This document shows, one piece after another, positions 46,781-55,450 of a stretch of DNA of 64,000 bases. The notes beneath the pieces are model-generated. The model saw nothing but the letters and a program-made list of their open reading frames with translations. It was not told the DNA's origin and searched no databases. Position numbers and translations under genes: made by a program. Source of the stretch: Clostridiales bacterium (GTDB lineage: Bacteria > Bacillota > Clostridia > Christensenellales > Aristaeellaceae); NCBI GenBank assembly GCA_004557905.1, contig SFFH01000009.1:21555-85554 (forward strand). The letters are read 5' to 3'. Within the stretch, counting starts at the first letter, position 1, and every line of letters starts with the position of its first letter.

Positions 46781-48637
46781 ATGCTCACCCGTACGTTTTT
46801 TGCCCGTGCGCCGCTGGCGCCGGGCCGCTTCGCGCCGCTGCCCGCAGGCGCCGTCACCGCCCGGGGCGAGATGCGCGACCGCCTGATCGCCCTTCGCTCC
46901 GGCCTGCTCTCCCGCTGCGAGTCCCTCTTTCCGCACACCGGCTCAAAAAGCGCCTGGTTCGGCGGCGAGCTGGCCTCCGGCATGGACGCGGCCAATGTGC
47001 TGGAGGGTGCGCTGCTCACCAGCAGCCTGCTGGGCGACGAGGAGCTGCGCCGCGCGTCCCTGCGCCTTTGCGACGCGGTGCTTTCCGGCCAGCGCGAAGA
47101 CGGCAGCTTCGGCGCGGAGGACGAGTCCTTTGCCGCGCGCGGCCGCATGCTGCGCGCGCTGGTCGCAGCGTACTCCATGACCGGCGACAAGCGCATGCTC
47201 ACCTTCATGCTGCGCTACATGAAGTTTCTGAAGGACGCGCTGGAGACGGCGCCGCTGTCCGCCGATGAGGCCATGCACGTCAGCGATACGATGGAGGCCG
47301 GCGTCTTCCTGTACAACGTCACCGGGCAGAAGGCGATCCTCTCCGTGCTGAGCACCCTGATGGCCCAGGGCGCGGACTACACCTCGCTCTACAGCGCCTT
47401 CCCGTACCGCACGCCCGTCTCCCGGACGCTGGACGACGCCGAACTGCGCCGCGCCCTTGCCGGGGAGAAGGAAGACGGCTACGCGCACCATCTGCTGCGC
47501 ACCGCAGACGCCGCCAACCTCTGCGAGGGCCTGCGCGCCAGCGCGCTGTGCGCTGTGCTCACCGGCTCGGGCAAGCACCTGGCTGCGCCGGAAAAGGGCC
47601 TGGCCCGCATGAACAAGTCGCACGGCGCGGTCTGCGGCGGCATCACCGGCGATCCGCTGCTGGCGGGCGCGCATCCCAGCCGCGGCGTGACGGCCGTCTC
47701 CCTGTGCGAGCTGGCCGCGTCGCTGGAGCTGCTGCTCTCCTGCCCCGCCGGAGAGCTCGCCGCCGATCAGCTCGACGCGCTCATGTACAACGGCGTCGCC
47801 GCGGCGTTTGCGCCGGACCTGCGCAGCGTGCAGCCCATCCAGCAGGCCAACCAGGTGCGCGTTTCCCTTGACGCGCGCTTCCCGCTCTCGGGCGACACGG
47901 CCAACCTCTTCTCCCTGGAGGACAGCAAAACGCTCTGCGCGCTGCTCGCTGCGTGGCCGCGCTTCGCCGCCAGCCAGTGGCTGCTCTCCCGAGACGACGG
48001 CCTCTACGCCGCCAGCTACGCGCCCTGCCAGGTGCGCTACCGCCTCGCGGGCGCTGCGGTTCGCCTGAACGTCGAGAGCCGCTATCCCGCAAGCGGCAGC
48101 GTCCGCATCACGGTCGGCCTGAGCCAGAGCGCCGCGTTCCCGCTGCATCTGCGCATCCCGTCCTGGGCCAAGGGCGCGACCGCCGCGATCGAGGGCGAGA
48201 TCATCCCGGCGCAGGCCGGCACCATCCTCACCATCAACCGCCAGTGGAACGACGGCGACGAGCTGCTGCTCACCCTGCCGATGACCGTCGAGCTGCTGCC
48301 CGGCTTCCATCAGGCGGTGAGCGTCGCCCGCGGCCCGCTGCGCTTTGCCCATGTCCCGGCTCACGACCGGACGGAGGGTGCGGACGGCCGCGTCAGCCTG
48401 TCCGCCCGCGAGGGCTTCGGCATCGCGCTGTGCAGGGACGCCGGGCTTTCGGCCGAGGAGACCGAAGACGGCGTCGTGCTGCACGCCAGCGGCGTGACCG
48501 TTCCGGCCTGGGGCATGCGCGGCGGGAGCTGCGATCAGCCGCCCATCACCGTCAGCGAGCAGGGCGAGCGCGTGGACGTAACCCTCGTGCCCTACGCCGC
48601 CTCGCCAATCCGTCTTTCCCTGTTCCCGCTGGTGTAA
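46781..48637 (+). CDS. GH127-like (DUF1680) glycoside hydrolase, divergent
   Basis: The 618-residue protein follows the layout of beta-L-arabinofuranosidase-type enzymes: an alpha/alpha barrel (GMDAANVLEGALLTSSLLGD, QREDGSFG, MHVSDTMEAGVFLYNVTG) then beta domains with LHLRIPSWAKGATAAIEG and FHQAVSVARGPLRF. The zinc-cysteine segment of characterised GH127 (a Cys-Cys-Pro-Pro-Asn-like block) is not visible; the matching place reads FSLEDSKTLCALLAAWP. Function may be altered. No signal peptide; GGAGG lies 10 bases before the ATG. Confidence 0.72.
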   Translation: MLTRTFFARAPLAPGRFAPLPAGAVTARGEMRDRLIALRSGLLSRCESLFPHTGSKSAWFGGELASGMDAANVLEGALLTSSLLGDEELRRASLRLCDAVLSGQREDGSFGAEDESFAARGRMLRALVAAYSMTGDKRMLTFMLRYMKFLKDALETAPLSADEAMHVSDTMEAGVFLYNVTGQKAILSVLSTLMAQGADYTSLYSAFPYRTPVSRTLDDAELRRALAGEKEDGYAHHLLRTADAANLCEGLRASALCAVLTGSGKHLAAPEKGLARMNKSHGAVCGGITGDPLLAGAHPSRGVTAVSLCELAASLELLLSCPAGELAADQLDALMYNGVAAAFAPDLRSVQPIQQANQVRVSLDARFPLSGDTANLFSLEDSKTLCALLAAWPRFAASQWLLSRDDGLYAASYAPCQVRYRLAGAAVRLNVESRYPASGSVRITVGLSQSAAFPLHLRIPSWAKGATAAIEGEIIPAQAGTILTINRQWNDGDELLLTLPMTVELLPGFHQAVSVARGPLRFAHVPAHDRTEGADGRVSLSAREGFGIALCRDAGLSAEETEDGVVLHASGVTVPAWGMRGGSCDQPPITVSEQGERVDVTLVPYAASPIRLSLFPLV

Positions 48638-48641
48638 GGGA

Positions 48642-48712
48642 AACGATTAGGGCTGCCGCCCTAAAACCTGCCTGAGGGATGAAATCCCTCAGACTCCCTT
48701 CTTCGCTTCGCG
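48642..48712 (+). repeat. three-hairpin interspersed repeat, copy 6
   Basis: TTAGGGCTGCCGCCCTAA, GAGGGATGAAATCCCTC and CTTCTTCGCTTCGCG. The middle hairpin has a changed loop but keeps its stem. Confidence 0.88.
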
Positions 48713-48740
48713 GCTGCATGCAGAATTTGAACAAAAATAG

Positions 48741-48754
48741 TGATATTAATATCA
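48741..48754. promoter_or_regulatory. 14-bp A+T palindrome upstream of a two-component operon
   Basis: TGATATTAATATCA is a perfect palindrome about 60 bases before the regulator ATG. TACAAT at 48788-48793 could be the -10, but no -35 fits well. Confidence 0.4.
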
Positions 48755-48814
48755 TCCTGGCTTCACAGTGCCGTCACACCCGTCGGCTACAATGGATGAT
48801 AGAGGTGATCCGTC

Positions 48815-49525
48815 ATGAACAAGCATCCCAAGATTCTCATCTGCGACGACGACCCGATCGTCCATCAGTCGCTTTCCCTGTATCTGGACAACGAGGACTT
48901 CGAGCACGATTCCGCCTACGACGGCAAGACCGCGCTGGAGATGACCCGCAAGGAGCACTACGACCTCATGCTGCTGGACCAGATGATGCCCGGCATGACG
49001 GGCATGGAGGTCTGCCAGAGCGTGCGCCGGGAGAGCCCGCTGCCCATCATCATGCTCACCGCCCGCGGCGAGGAGATCGACCGCATTCTGGGCCTGGAGA
49101 TGGGCGCGGACGACTACATCGTCAAGCCCTTCTCCCCGCGCGAGGTCGTCTCCCGCATCAAGGCCGTGCTGCGCCGCACGAACGCAGCCGCGGGCGCGCC
49201 GCAGGAGGAGCAGCTCACCACGCTGCGCTACGGCACGCTGGAGATCCAGCCCGAGCGCTACAGCGTCCGCCTGGGCGGCCAGAGCATCGCCTGCACCCCA
49301 CGCGAGGTGGAGCTCCTGTACCTGCTGGCCTCGCATCCGGGCCGCGTGTTTGACCGTGAGCAGATCCTCTCGCGCATCTGGGGCTACGACTTCTTCGGCG
49401 ATACCCGCACCGTCGATACCCACATCAAGCGTCTGCGCCAGAAGCTCGCCTGCGAGGAGATGGGCAAGACCTGGGACATCATCACCGTCTACGGCGTGGG
49501 CTACAAGTTCGAGGCGGACACATGA
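48815..49525 (+). CDS. OmpR/PhoB-family response regulator (WalR/PhoP-like)
   Basis: The receiver has the acid pocket CDDDP, phospho-acceptor Asp in DLMLLDQMMPGMTG, Thr in IIMLTARG and Lys in YIVKPFSP. The winged-helix output contains LTPREVELLYLL-like CTPREVELLYLL, GYDFFGDTRTVDTHIKRLR and VYGVGYKF. 236 residues. Its last four bases overlap the kinase ATG. Confidence 0.94.
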   Translation: MNKHPKILICDDDPIVHQSLSLYLDNEDFEHDSAYDGKTALEMTRKEHYDLMLLDQMMPGMTGMEVCQSVRRESPLPIIMLTARGEEIDRILGLEMGADDYIVKPFSPREVVSRIKAVLRRTNAAAGAPQEEQLTTLRYGTLEIQPERYSVRLGGQSIACTPREVELLYLLASHPGRVFDREQILSRIWGYDFFGDTRTVDTHIKRLRQKLACEEMGKTWDIITVYGVGYKFEADT

Positions 49526-51402
49526 GACGCGGCGGCTTTTTCAGGAAGACGCTCGTGCTGGTCTACGGCACCGTCGCGCTCTTCGCCATGCTGATCGTCG
49601 CCATCTACACCGCCATCTCCCCGCAGCTGTTTGCGCGCAACAAGATCGACGACCTGATTCCCAAGGGGCAGATCATCGCCGGCTACATCGAGAGCACGCT
49701 GCGCGGAGAGATCTCCACCGCCTATCTCGTCCCGCTCATCGGCCGCAGCACCGCGCAGTGGGAGGCAACCGTCTGGGTCGTGGACAGCGAGGGCGATACC
49801 CTCATCCGCACCCAGCAGACGGACGGCCGCCGCGTCGGCCGCCTGCCCGCCAGCCTGGCTGGCGCCATGCTGCCCACCGTGCTCACCGGCGAGATCGCCA
49901 CGCATATCGGCGACCAGAAGGACCTGTCCACCAGCGGGAAGGAAACCTCCGGTTCACAGCGAACCAGCCGCACCTCCGACGTGCTCAGCAACATTGCCGG
50001 CCAGAGCGAGCAGAGCGCGCTCGCCACGGAGGAGGATCTCTCCGGCAGCATCGTCGCCGTCGCCGTGCCCATCACGTTCTTCGGCGAGGTCGTCGGCGCG
50101 GTGTTCATGGCCCAGTCGATGACCGAGATCATGAGCGGCATGCAGGCGCTCTCGGACACCATCACGTTCTCCGTGCTGCTCATCGCGCTGCTGCTGCTGC
50201 CGATGGCGCTCTTCTTTGCCTCGCGCATCTCCCGCCCCGTCGCGCAGATGCGCGCCGTCGCGCTGACCATGGCCGGCGGCGACCTCACCGCCCGCGCGGA
50301 CGACCAGCGCAGGGACGAGTTCGGCGAGCTGGGCGGCGCGCTCAACTTCCTGAGTGCGGAACTGGGCAGCACCATTTCCTCCCTGGAGCTGGAGCGCAAC
50401 CGCCTGCAGAGCCTCATCAACGGCCTCTCCGAGGGCGTCATCGCGCTGGACGAGCGGGGCGCGACCACCGTCGTCAACCCAGCCGTCTGCGGCCTGCTGG
50501 GGCTGCCGGAGGGCACAACCGACCTGCGCGCCGCTGCGGCGGACGTGCTGGCTGTCTTTGACGAGGCGCTCGCCTCCGGCGAGTCCGCCCGCCGCACCCT
50601 CTGGCAGGGCAAGACGGCGCTGCACATTTCCGTCTCGCCGCTCACGCGCGCGGACGGACAGCTGACCGGCTGCGTCGGCATCCTGTCGGACGTGACCAGC
50701 GCCGAGCGCCTGGAGCAGACCCGCCGCGACTATGTGGCCAATGTCTCCCACGAGCTGCGCACCCCGCTGACCGCCATGCGCGCGCTGATCGAGCCGCTGC
50801 GCGACGGCCTCATCAAGACCGAAGAGCAGCGCCAGCAGACCTACGACGTCGTGCTGCGCGAAACGATGCGCCTGACGCGCCTGGTCAGCGACATGCTCGA
50901 GCTCTCCCGCCTGCAGAGCGGCAAGGCCTCGCTGACCAAATCGGTCTTCTCCCCCGGCCCGGTGCTGGGCCTCATCCGCGAGACGTACTCCGCCTACGCC
51001 GAGGACTATCAGCAGACGTTTGTCTACGACGTGCCGGACACGCTGCCCGATGTGCTGGGCAATCCGGACCGCACCCAGCAGGTGCTCATCGCGCTGCTGG
51101 ACAATGCGTTCAAGTATTCCGCCGAGGGCGGCACCGTCACCCTCAGCGCCGTCGTGGACGGCGGCGTGATCCGCGTGACCGTGCGCGACACGGGCATCGG
51201 CATCAGCCCGGAGGACCTGCCCCATGTGTTTGACCGCTTCTACAAGGCGGACAAGTCCCACGGCGGCAAGGGCACGGGCCTGGGCCTGGCCATCGCCTAC
51301 GAGATCATGAAGCAGCTGGGCGAGGAGATGAAGGTGGACAGCGTGCTCGGCGAGGGCAGCGCCTTCATGTTCACGCTGCACACCGCGGCGCAGAACAATT
51401 GA
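49522..51402 (+). CDS. sensor histidine kinase with HAMP and PAS (WalK/PhoR-like)
   Basis: This 626-residue membrane kinase has helix 1 (about residues 10-33), an extracytoplasmic sensor of about 180 residues, helix 2 (about 213-235), then HAMP (ASRISRPVAQM). A PAS-like module follows (LINGLSEGVIALDERG), then HisKA (YVANVSHELRTPLTAM) and HATPase_c (LIALLDNAFKYS, DTGIGISPEDLPHVFDRFY, GTGLGLAI). The domain order resembles Gram-positive WalK/PhoR. It is coupled to the upstream regulator. The ligand is unknown; a cell-envelope or phosphate role would be inference only. Confidence 0.94.
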   Translation: MRRGGFFRKTLVLVYGTVALFAMLIVAIYTAISPQLFARNKIDDLIPKGQIIAGYIESTLRGEISTAYLVPLIGRSTAQWEATVWVVDSEGDTLIRTQQTDGRRVGRLPASLAGAMLPTVLTGEIATHIGDQKDLSTSGKETSGSQRTSRTSDVLSNIAGQSEQSALATEEDLSGSIVAVAVPITFFGEVVGAVFMAQSMTEIMSGMQALSDTITFSVLLIALLLLPMALFFASRISRPVAQMRAVALTMAGGDLTARADDQRRDEFGELGGALNFLSAELGSTISSLELERNRLQSLINGLSEGVIALDERGATTVVNPAVCGLLGLPEGTTDLRAAAADVLAVFDEALASGESARRTLWQGKTALHISVSPLTRADGQLTGCVGILSDVTSAERLEQTRRDYVANVSHELRTPLTAMRALIEPLRDGLIKTEEQRQQTYDVVLRETMRLTRLVSDMLELSRLQSGKASLTKSVFSPGPVLGLIRETYSAYAEDYQQTFVYDVPDTLPDVLGNPDRTQQVLIALLDNAFKYSAEGGTVTLSAVVDGGVIRVTVRDTGIGISPEDLPHVFDRFYKADKSHGGKGTGLGLAIAYEIMKQLGEEMKVDSVLGEGSAFMFTLHTAAQNN

Positions 51403-51413
51403 ATGAACGAAAA

Positions 51414-51452
51414 CAGGAGCGACGCCCGGACGGGATGCCGCTCCTGCTTTTT
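51414..51452 (+). terminator. terminator of the regulator-kinase operon
   Basis: CAGGAGCG/CGCTCCTG outer stem, CCCG/CGGG inner stem, then CTTTTT. Confidence 0.85.
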
Positions 51453-51534
51453 GGAAATCGCGCAGCATATATGCTCGTTTTCAATGTTCTCGCCCGTCAC
51501 CTTCGCGTATTCCTTGGTATTCCCCTCCACTGCG

Positions 51535-52278
51535 TCACGTCTCCAGGAAATCCCGCCGATACTGGGACGGCGTGACGCCCTCCGACTTCTTGAACACCTT
51601 CGTAAACACCCGGTAATCCCCGTAGCCGGACTGCTCCGCCACCTCCGCGATGGACAGGGAGGTGGTCAGCAGCAGCTTTTTCGCCTTTTCCATGCGGATG
51701 TTGGTCAGGTACGCCAGGAAATTCACGCCGATCTCGCTTTTGAACAGTTGGCTGATGTACTGCGGGTTCAGGTGGAACTCCTCGGCCAGCACGGAAAGGC
51801 TGATTTCCTCCGCCAGATGCTCCTGCAGATACCGGGTCAGGCCGGTGATGGTGCGCTCCTCCTGCTTCTCCGGCTCCTCTGCGGCCGATACCCTCCGCTC
51901 AAACAGCGAGATCTTCATGTTGTCGATGCAGCTGCCGAACTCCTCATAGTTCACGGGCTTGAGGATGTAGTCCGTGATCTGCAGCCGAAGCGCCTCCCGG
52001 CAGTAGGAAAAATCGTCGTAGCCGGATACGATCACAAAGGCGGTGTTCGGGTGCTTGATGCGGCTGAGCTGAATAACCTTCAGCCCGTTCATGATGGGGA
52101 TGTTGATGTCCATGATGACGATATCCGGGCGCAGGGCGTCGATTTTCGTCAGCGCCTCCATGCCGTCGCCGGCCTCGCCCGCCACCTCGCAGTCGTGGGC
52201 CTCCCAGTCAAAGAGCCGCTTGAAGCCCTCGCGGATCATGATCTCGTCGTCCACCAGAAGCACGCGCAGTTTCTTCAT
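51535..52278 (-). CDS. AraC-type response regulator (YesN-like)
   Basis: The 247-residue protein has a receiver (LVDDEIMIREGF, Asp in IVIMDINIPIMNG, Lys in YILKPVNYEEF) joined by a linker to two helix-turn-helix units of the AraC class (LAEEFHLNPQYISQLFK and IAEVAEQSGYGDYRVFTKVFKK). Such regulators usually control carbohydrate-uptake genes. Its start overlaps the kinase stop by four bases, as expected for a YesM-YesN pair. Confidence 0.93.
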   Translation of the reverse strand: MKKLRVLLVDDEIMIREGFKRLFDWEAHDCEVAGEAGDGMEALTKIDALRPDIVIMDINIPIMNGLKVIQLSRIKHPNTAFVIVSGYDDFSYCREALRLQITDYILKPVNYEEFGSCIDNMKISLFERRVSAAEEPEKQEERTITGLTRYLQEHLAEEISLSVLAEEFHLNPQYISQLFKSEIGVNFLAYLTNIRMEKAKKLLLTTSLSIAEVAEQSGYGDYRVFTKVFKKSEGVTPSQYRRDFLET

Positions 52279-53579
52279 ATCGTTTCCTCCCTGAGCGGCA
52301 GCAGAATGTGCGCCGTCACGCCGCCCGTCTCGTTTTCCGTGTAGGACAGGCCGTATTCCCGCCCGCAGAGCAGCTTGATCCGCTTCTGGACGTTCAGGAT
52401 GCCGATGCTGTTGCCGCTGAGCTTCGGCGGCTGTTTGGCATAGCTTCGCAGCACCTCGTCCACGACGGCCTTCCTGCCCTCCGCAAAGCCGCTGCCCGTG
52501 TCCCGGACGCTGATTTCCAGCCTGTCCTCTCCGTCCCGCCTTGCGCAGATGCGCACCTCGCCCCGATAGCCCCTGTTCTTGAGTCCGTGCAGCAGGCTGT
52601 TCTCCACGATGGGCTGCAGGATGAAGTTCGGCACCAGCACGCCGCCCAGCTCCGGGTTGATGTCATATTCGCACCGAAGCTCGGGATAGCGGCAGCACAT
52701 CAGCTCCATGTAGGCCTCCAGCAGCTCCATCTCGTCATCCAGCGTGACCATGGGCCTGTCCACCTTCACGCTGAGCCGGAAGAAATCCACCAGCCGCATC
52801 AGCAGATCGGCCACCTTTTTGTCGCCGTTCAGCTGGGCCTGGATGCGGATGGTATCGAGCGTGTTGTACAGGAAGTGCGGATTCACCTGGCTCTTCAGGT
52901 ACAGCATGGACATCTTCTGCTCCGTCAGCTCGGCGCGGAGGATGTCGGGATTTTCCAGCGTCAGATAGAACGACAGCGTCATCAGCGTGATGCCCATGCC
53001 GCTGATGAGCCAGGTGTGGTGCAGCCCCTGCAGGGCGCAGACCGTCACCTCGATGAGCAGCGCCGAGCCGATGGCGCACTTCCTTTTGGTGTCAATCTGC
53101 CTCCTGTTGACCGCCAGAAGCCCGGCGCACAGCAGCAGATAGAACGCGACGCCGCAGTAGGGCACCAGCATGTACGGGCCGGAGGAGTAATTGCCCTCCG
53201 CCGTCACCGTGTAGGAGATGGGCAGCAGGAAATTTCCTAGCTCCGCCGCTGCCAGGAAGACCTTCGCAGGCCCGTCCAGCCGCCGCGGTTTGCCCGTCTC
53301 CTCCTCCACCAGAATGGCGATGTACTGATAGAACAGGTAGATCACCAGCACCATACTGCCCAGAAACAGCCGGTGAACGGCATCGTTGAGCAGCCTCGGC
53401 ACCACGTCAAGATGATGTACCGTCCAGACGGTCACGCCGTCCAGCAAAAGATGCACAAGCGCAGTAACCAGCAGCACGGCAAAGGTTCTGTGCAGCGGCG
53501 TCCGCTCCTTGTCGGCACCAAAGTACATGCAGGCTACAAAGGCCAGCACCAGAAACAGCGCGATTTCCATCCGCAGCAT
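52275..53579 (-). CDS. multi-spanning sensor histidine kinase (LytS/YesM class)
   Basis: Six to seven hydrophobic helices occupy residues 1-220, with almost no extracytoplasmic loop. The His_kinase box SQVNPHFLYNTLDTIR, the linker VDFFRLSVKVDRPMVTLDDE and the HATPase lid DTGSGFAEG follow, with SIGILNVQKRIKLLCG. The start at 53579 has a G-rich ribosome site (AAAGGGGGG); an ATG 19 codons upstream lacks one. 434 residues. It is paired with the AraC-type regulator. Confidence 0.9.
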   Translation of the reverse strand: MLRMEIALFLVLAFVACMYFGADKERTPLHRTFAVLLVTALVHLLLDGVTVWTVHHLDVVPRLLNDAVHRLFLGSMVLVIYLFYQYIAILVEEETGKPRRLDGPAKVFLAAAELGNFLLPISYTVTAEGNYSSGPYMLVPYCGVAFYLLLCAGLLAVNRRQIDTKRKCAIGSALLIEVTVCALQGLHHTWLISGMGITLMTLSFYLTLENPDILRAELTEQKMSMLYLKSQVNPHFLYNTLDTIRIQAQLNGDKKVADLLMRLVDFFRLSVKVDRPMVTLDDEMELLEAYMELMCCRYPELRCEYDINPELGGVLVPNFILQPIVENSLLHGLKNRGYRGEVRICARRDGEDRLEISVRDTGSGFAEGRKAVVDEVLRSYAKQPPKLSGNSIGILNVQKRIKLLCGREYGLSYTENETGGVTAHILLPLREETI

Positions 53580-53726
53580 GGCCGTCCCCCCTTTATGTGT
53601 ATTGTAATGCTTCCTGCCCGTTCTGAATAGGCTCATCCTTCAAGGAAATGTGTCTTTTTTTCAGGTACCCGGCTTCGGAAGCATGAACAGCCAGGCTGCG
53701 CCGCGTCTGCATCCAAAACAGAGAAA

Positions 53727-53750
53727 GGCCTTGCCTGTTGGGGCAAAGCC
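53727..53750 (-). terminator. possible terminator of the methyltransferase operon
   Basis: GGCTTTGCC/GGCAAGGCC with one mismatch, followed by TTTCTCT on the minus strand. The rest of 53580-53807 shows a small ATCCC/GGGAT hairpin and no gene that I can support. Confidence 0.4.
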
Positions 53751-53807
53751 AGAGGTCATCGTTTCTGCGCAAATTGCCGGTTCCGCGTCATCCCGACAAG
53801 CTGGGAT

Positions 53808-54596
53808 CTACGCCAGAAGCTCCAGTTCATACAGGCGATAAATCCTACGATAGATCTTTTCTGCAAACATCGTTCGGAAGAAAACGCGTTCAAAAGGCTT
53901 CAGCTCATTGATCAGGCGGTCTGGCGTAAACGAGTGCTCCGCCTTCAGCTTGATCCTCGTATCATCCAGCAGGGCCTTGATGTCATCGATGCCGTACAAT
54001 TCAGTGACACCCACATCATTCACCGGATTCTTGTACCTGGATGCCTTTGCGCCAAACTCCGTGTATACATCCATCAGAATATGAAGCTGGGGGTATTTCT
54101 TCTCAATTGCCCGGAGCATGCATCTCACCTGCGCATTGGTCAGATACATGCTGATTCCTTCCAGAACAACAATGGCGGTTTCACTGTCAGGGAGCCCGGC
54201 AATCTGCTCTGCTTTTGAGGCGTCGATGGCCATCATGTGATATGCATCATTTTCCTCATAGTATTTTTTTCGCAGCGAAAGCACTTCCGGAAAATCCGCA
54301 TCGATCCAATTCGTATATGTTTTCTTGACCCGCAGGCATCTGCTGTCCAGACCGCAGCCGATGTGCAGGACAAGTGCATCCGGATTTGCCCGGAGCATTG
54401 CTTCTGTCCAATCGTCAAACACTCTTGCCCGCATGGCCATATTATAGGCCAACCATTTTGATTTGCCGTGAATGGGAAAGGCCTCTGCCTTCCAGATTCT
54501 TTCGGCCATCGGGTCGTTCAGAATGATGCCTTTTTCGCTCACCTGTGTTTTTCCGTACAGCGGGATGAATAAGGTCCTGCTCACTTCGTTCATCAA
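53808..54596 (-). CDS. class I SAM-dependent methyltransferase of the leucine carboxyl methyltransferase family
   Basis: The 262-residue protein has the LCM/Tcmp layout: AMRARVFDDWTEAML, the SAM loop LVLHIGCGLDSR, DADFPEVLSLRKKYY and VLEGISMYL. In bacteria this family methylates small carboxylates or polyketide-type substrates. The gene is clearly more A+T-rich than its neighbours, suggesting recent transfer. It follows the isoprenylcysteine-type methyltransferase gene by 14 bases. Two ATGs stand together; GAGGGG precedes the first. Confidence 0.85.
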   Translation of the reverse strand: MMNEVSRTLFIPLYGKTQVSEKGIILNDPMAERIWKAEAFPIHGKSKWLAYNMAMRARVFDDWTEAMLRANPDALVLHIGCGLDSRCLRVKKTYTNWIDADFPEVLSLRKKYYEENDAYHMMAIDASKAEQIAGLPDSETAIVVLEGISMYLTNAQVRCMLRAIEKKYPQLHILMDVYTEFGAKASRYKNPVNDVGVTELYGIDDIKALLDDTRIKLKAEHSFTPDRLINELKPFERVFFRTMFAEKIYRRIYRLYELELLA

Positions 54597-54610
54597 TACC
54601 CCTCACAGTT

Positions 54611-55225
54611 TCACATCTTCTGTTTGCCCAGCCGCCCCAGATACCTCAGGACATGCCGCCGGTAGTCCAGATAGTCCGCGCCGAACACGGCGGCCAGATG
54701 GCGCTCCTCCTGCAGAATCTGCAGGTGCAGCATGACGATGGCAAAGACGGTGAACATCCCCGTCAGCAGGTTGCAGAACATGAGCAGCACGCCGATATAC
54801 TGCAGGTCAAAGCCCAGAAACGCCGGATTGCGGCTGAAGGCGTAGATGCCGTCCGTCACCAGCTCCGTTTTGTCCTGATCGGGGATGCCGGCCCGCCAGC
54901 TGTCCTTCATGCAGAGGACAGCGATCAAAAAGACCAGATTGCCGAGCATGCCGACGCAGAATCCGGTGAAGCGGGCCGATGCGGGCAGATGGCTCCAGCC
55001 GAATCCGATGGACATCAGCTGCGCGGGGATGATGCCCACGGTGGCCATGCTCATCAACCTCTCCACTGTGCGGATCTGCGCGTCCTTTCTGCGCCCGATC
55101 TGCATGGTCCGGATGCCGCGGCGCTTCTGCCGCCACAGCTTGAGCAGATAAATGCCGTAAAACGCCGCCAGAACCAGCAGCGCCAGCAGGCGGTAGGGCA
55201 GGGCTTCTTCCCATGGAACGTTCAT
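54611..55225 (-). CDS. isoprenylcysteine methyltransferase-like membrane protein
   Basis: The 204-residue protein has four to five membrane helices and the ICMT/PEMT C-terminal signature: LVTDGIYAFSRNPAFLGFDLQYIG (SAM-binding region, in which SRNP is diagnostic) and LQEERHLAAVFGADYLDYRRHVLRYL. Many bacterial members have no isoprenylated target, and the substrate is unknown. AGGAGG lies 9 bases before the ATG. It heads a two-gene methyltransferase operon behind a promoter with a palindromic -10. Confidence 0.87.
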   Translation of the reverse strand: MNVPWEEALPYRLLALLVLAAFYGIYLLKLWRQKRRGIRTMQIGRRKDAQIRTVERLMSMATVGIIPAQLMSIGFGWSHLPASARFTGFCVGMLGNLVFLIAVLCMKDSWRAGIPDQDKTELVTDGIYAFSRNPAFLGFDLQYIGVLLMFCNLLTGMFTVFAIVMLHLQILQEERHLAAVFGADYLDYRRHVLRYLGRLGKQKM

Positions 55226-55306
55226 ATGCCGATCCTCCTTTTGCGGGCTTTCCCCCGTCCATCCGCCTACCAGAGGGCGCGATGGCGCGTGGCTTGCGCT
55301 TCATGT

Positions 55307-55345
55307 CTGTATCTGTATGATACAGGAGTTCTCCCGCCGCGTCTA
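55307..55345 (-). promoter_or_regulatory. promoter with a 19-bp palindrome over the -10
   Basis: On the minus strand TAGACG-17-TATCAT. The -10 lies inside the perfect CTGTATC-TGTAT-GATACAG (55307-55325), the form of a TetR- or MerR-type operator. No such regulator gene is adjacent. Confidence 0.5.
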
Positions 55346-55450
55346 GGCATTTTTTTCATTCGGATGTGTCCGTTCTATAGGGATTGACGCATAGGTCCCT
55401 GCGACATGCCTCGGTCGCCGCCGGCGCATGCAGGCGAGACGGAGGAGCGC

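Noticed and set aside
53580..53807. A gene or leader RNA in the gap before the YesM-type kinase
   Set aside because: Only short hairpins were seen. No ORF with a ribosome site and no convincing promoter.
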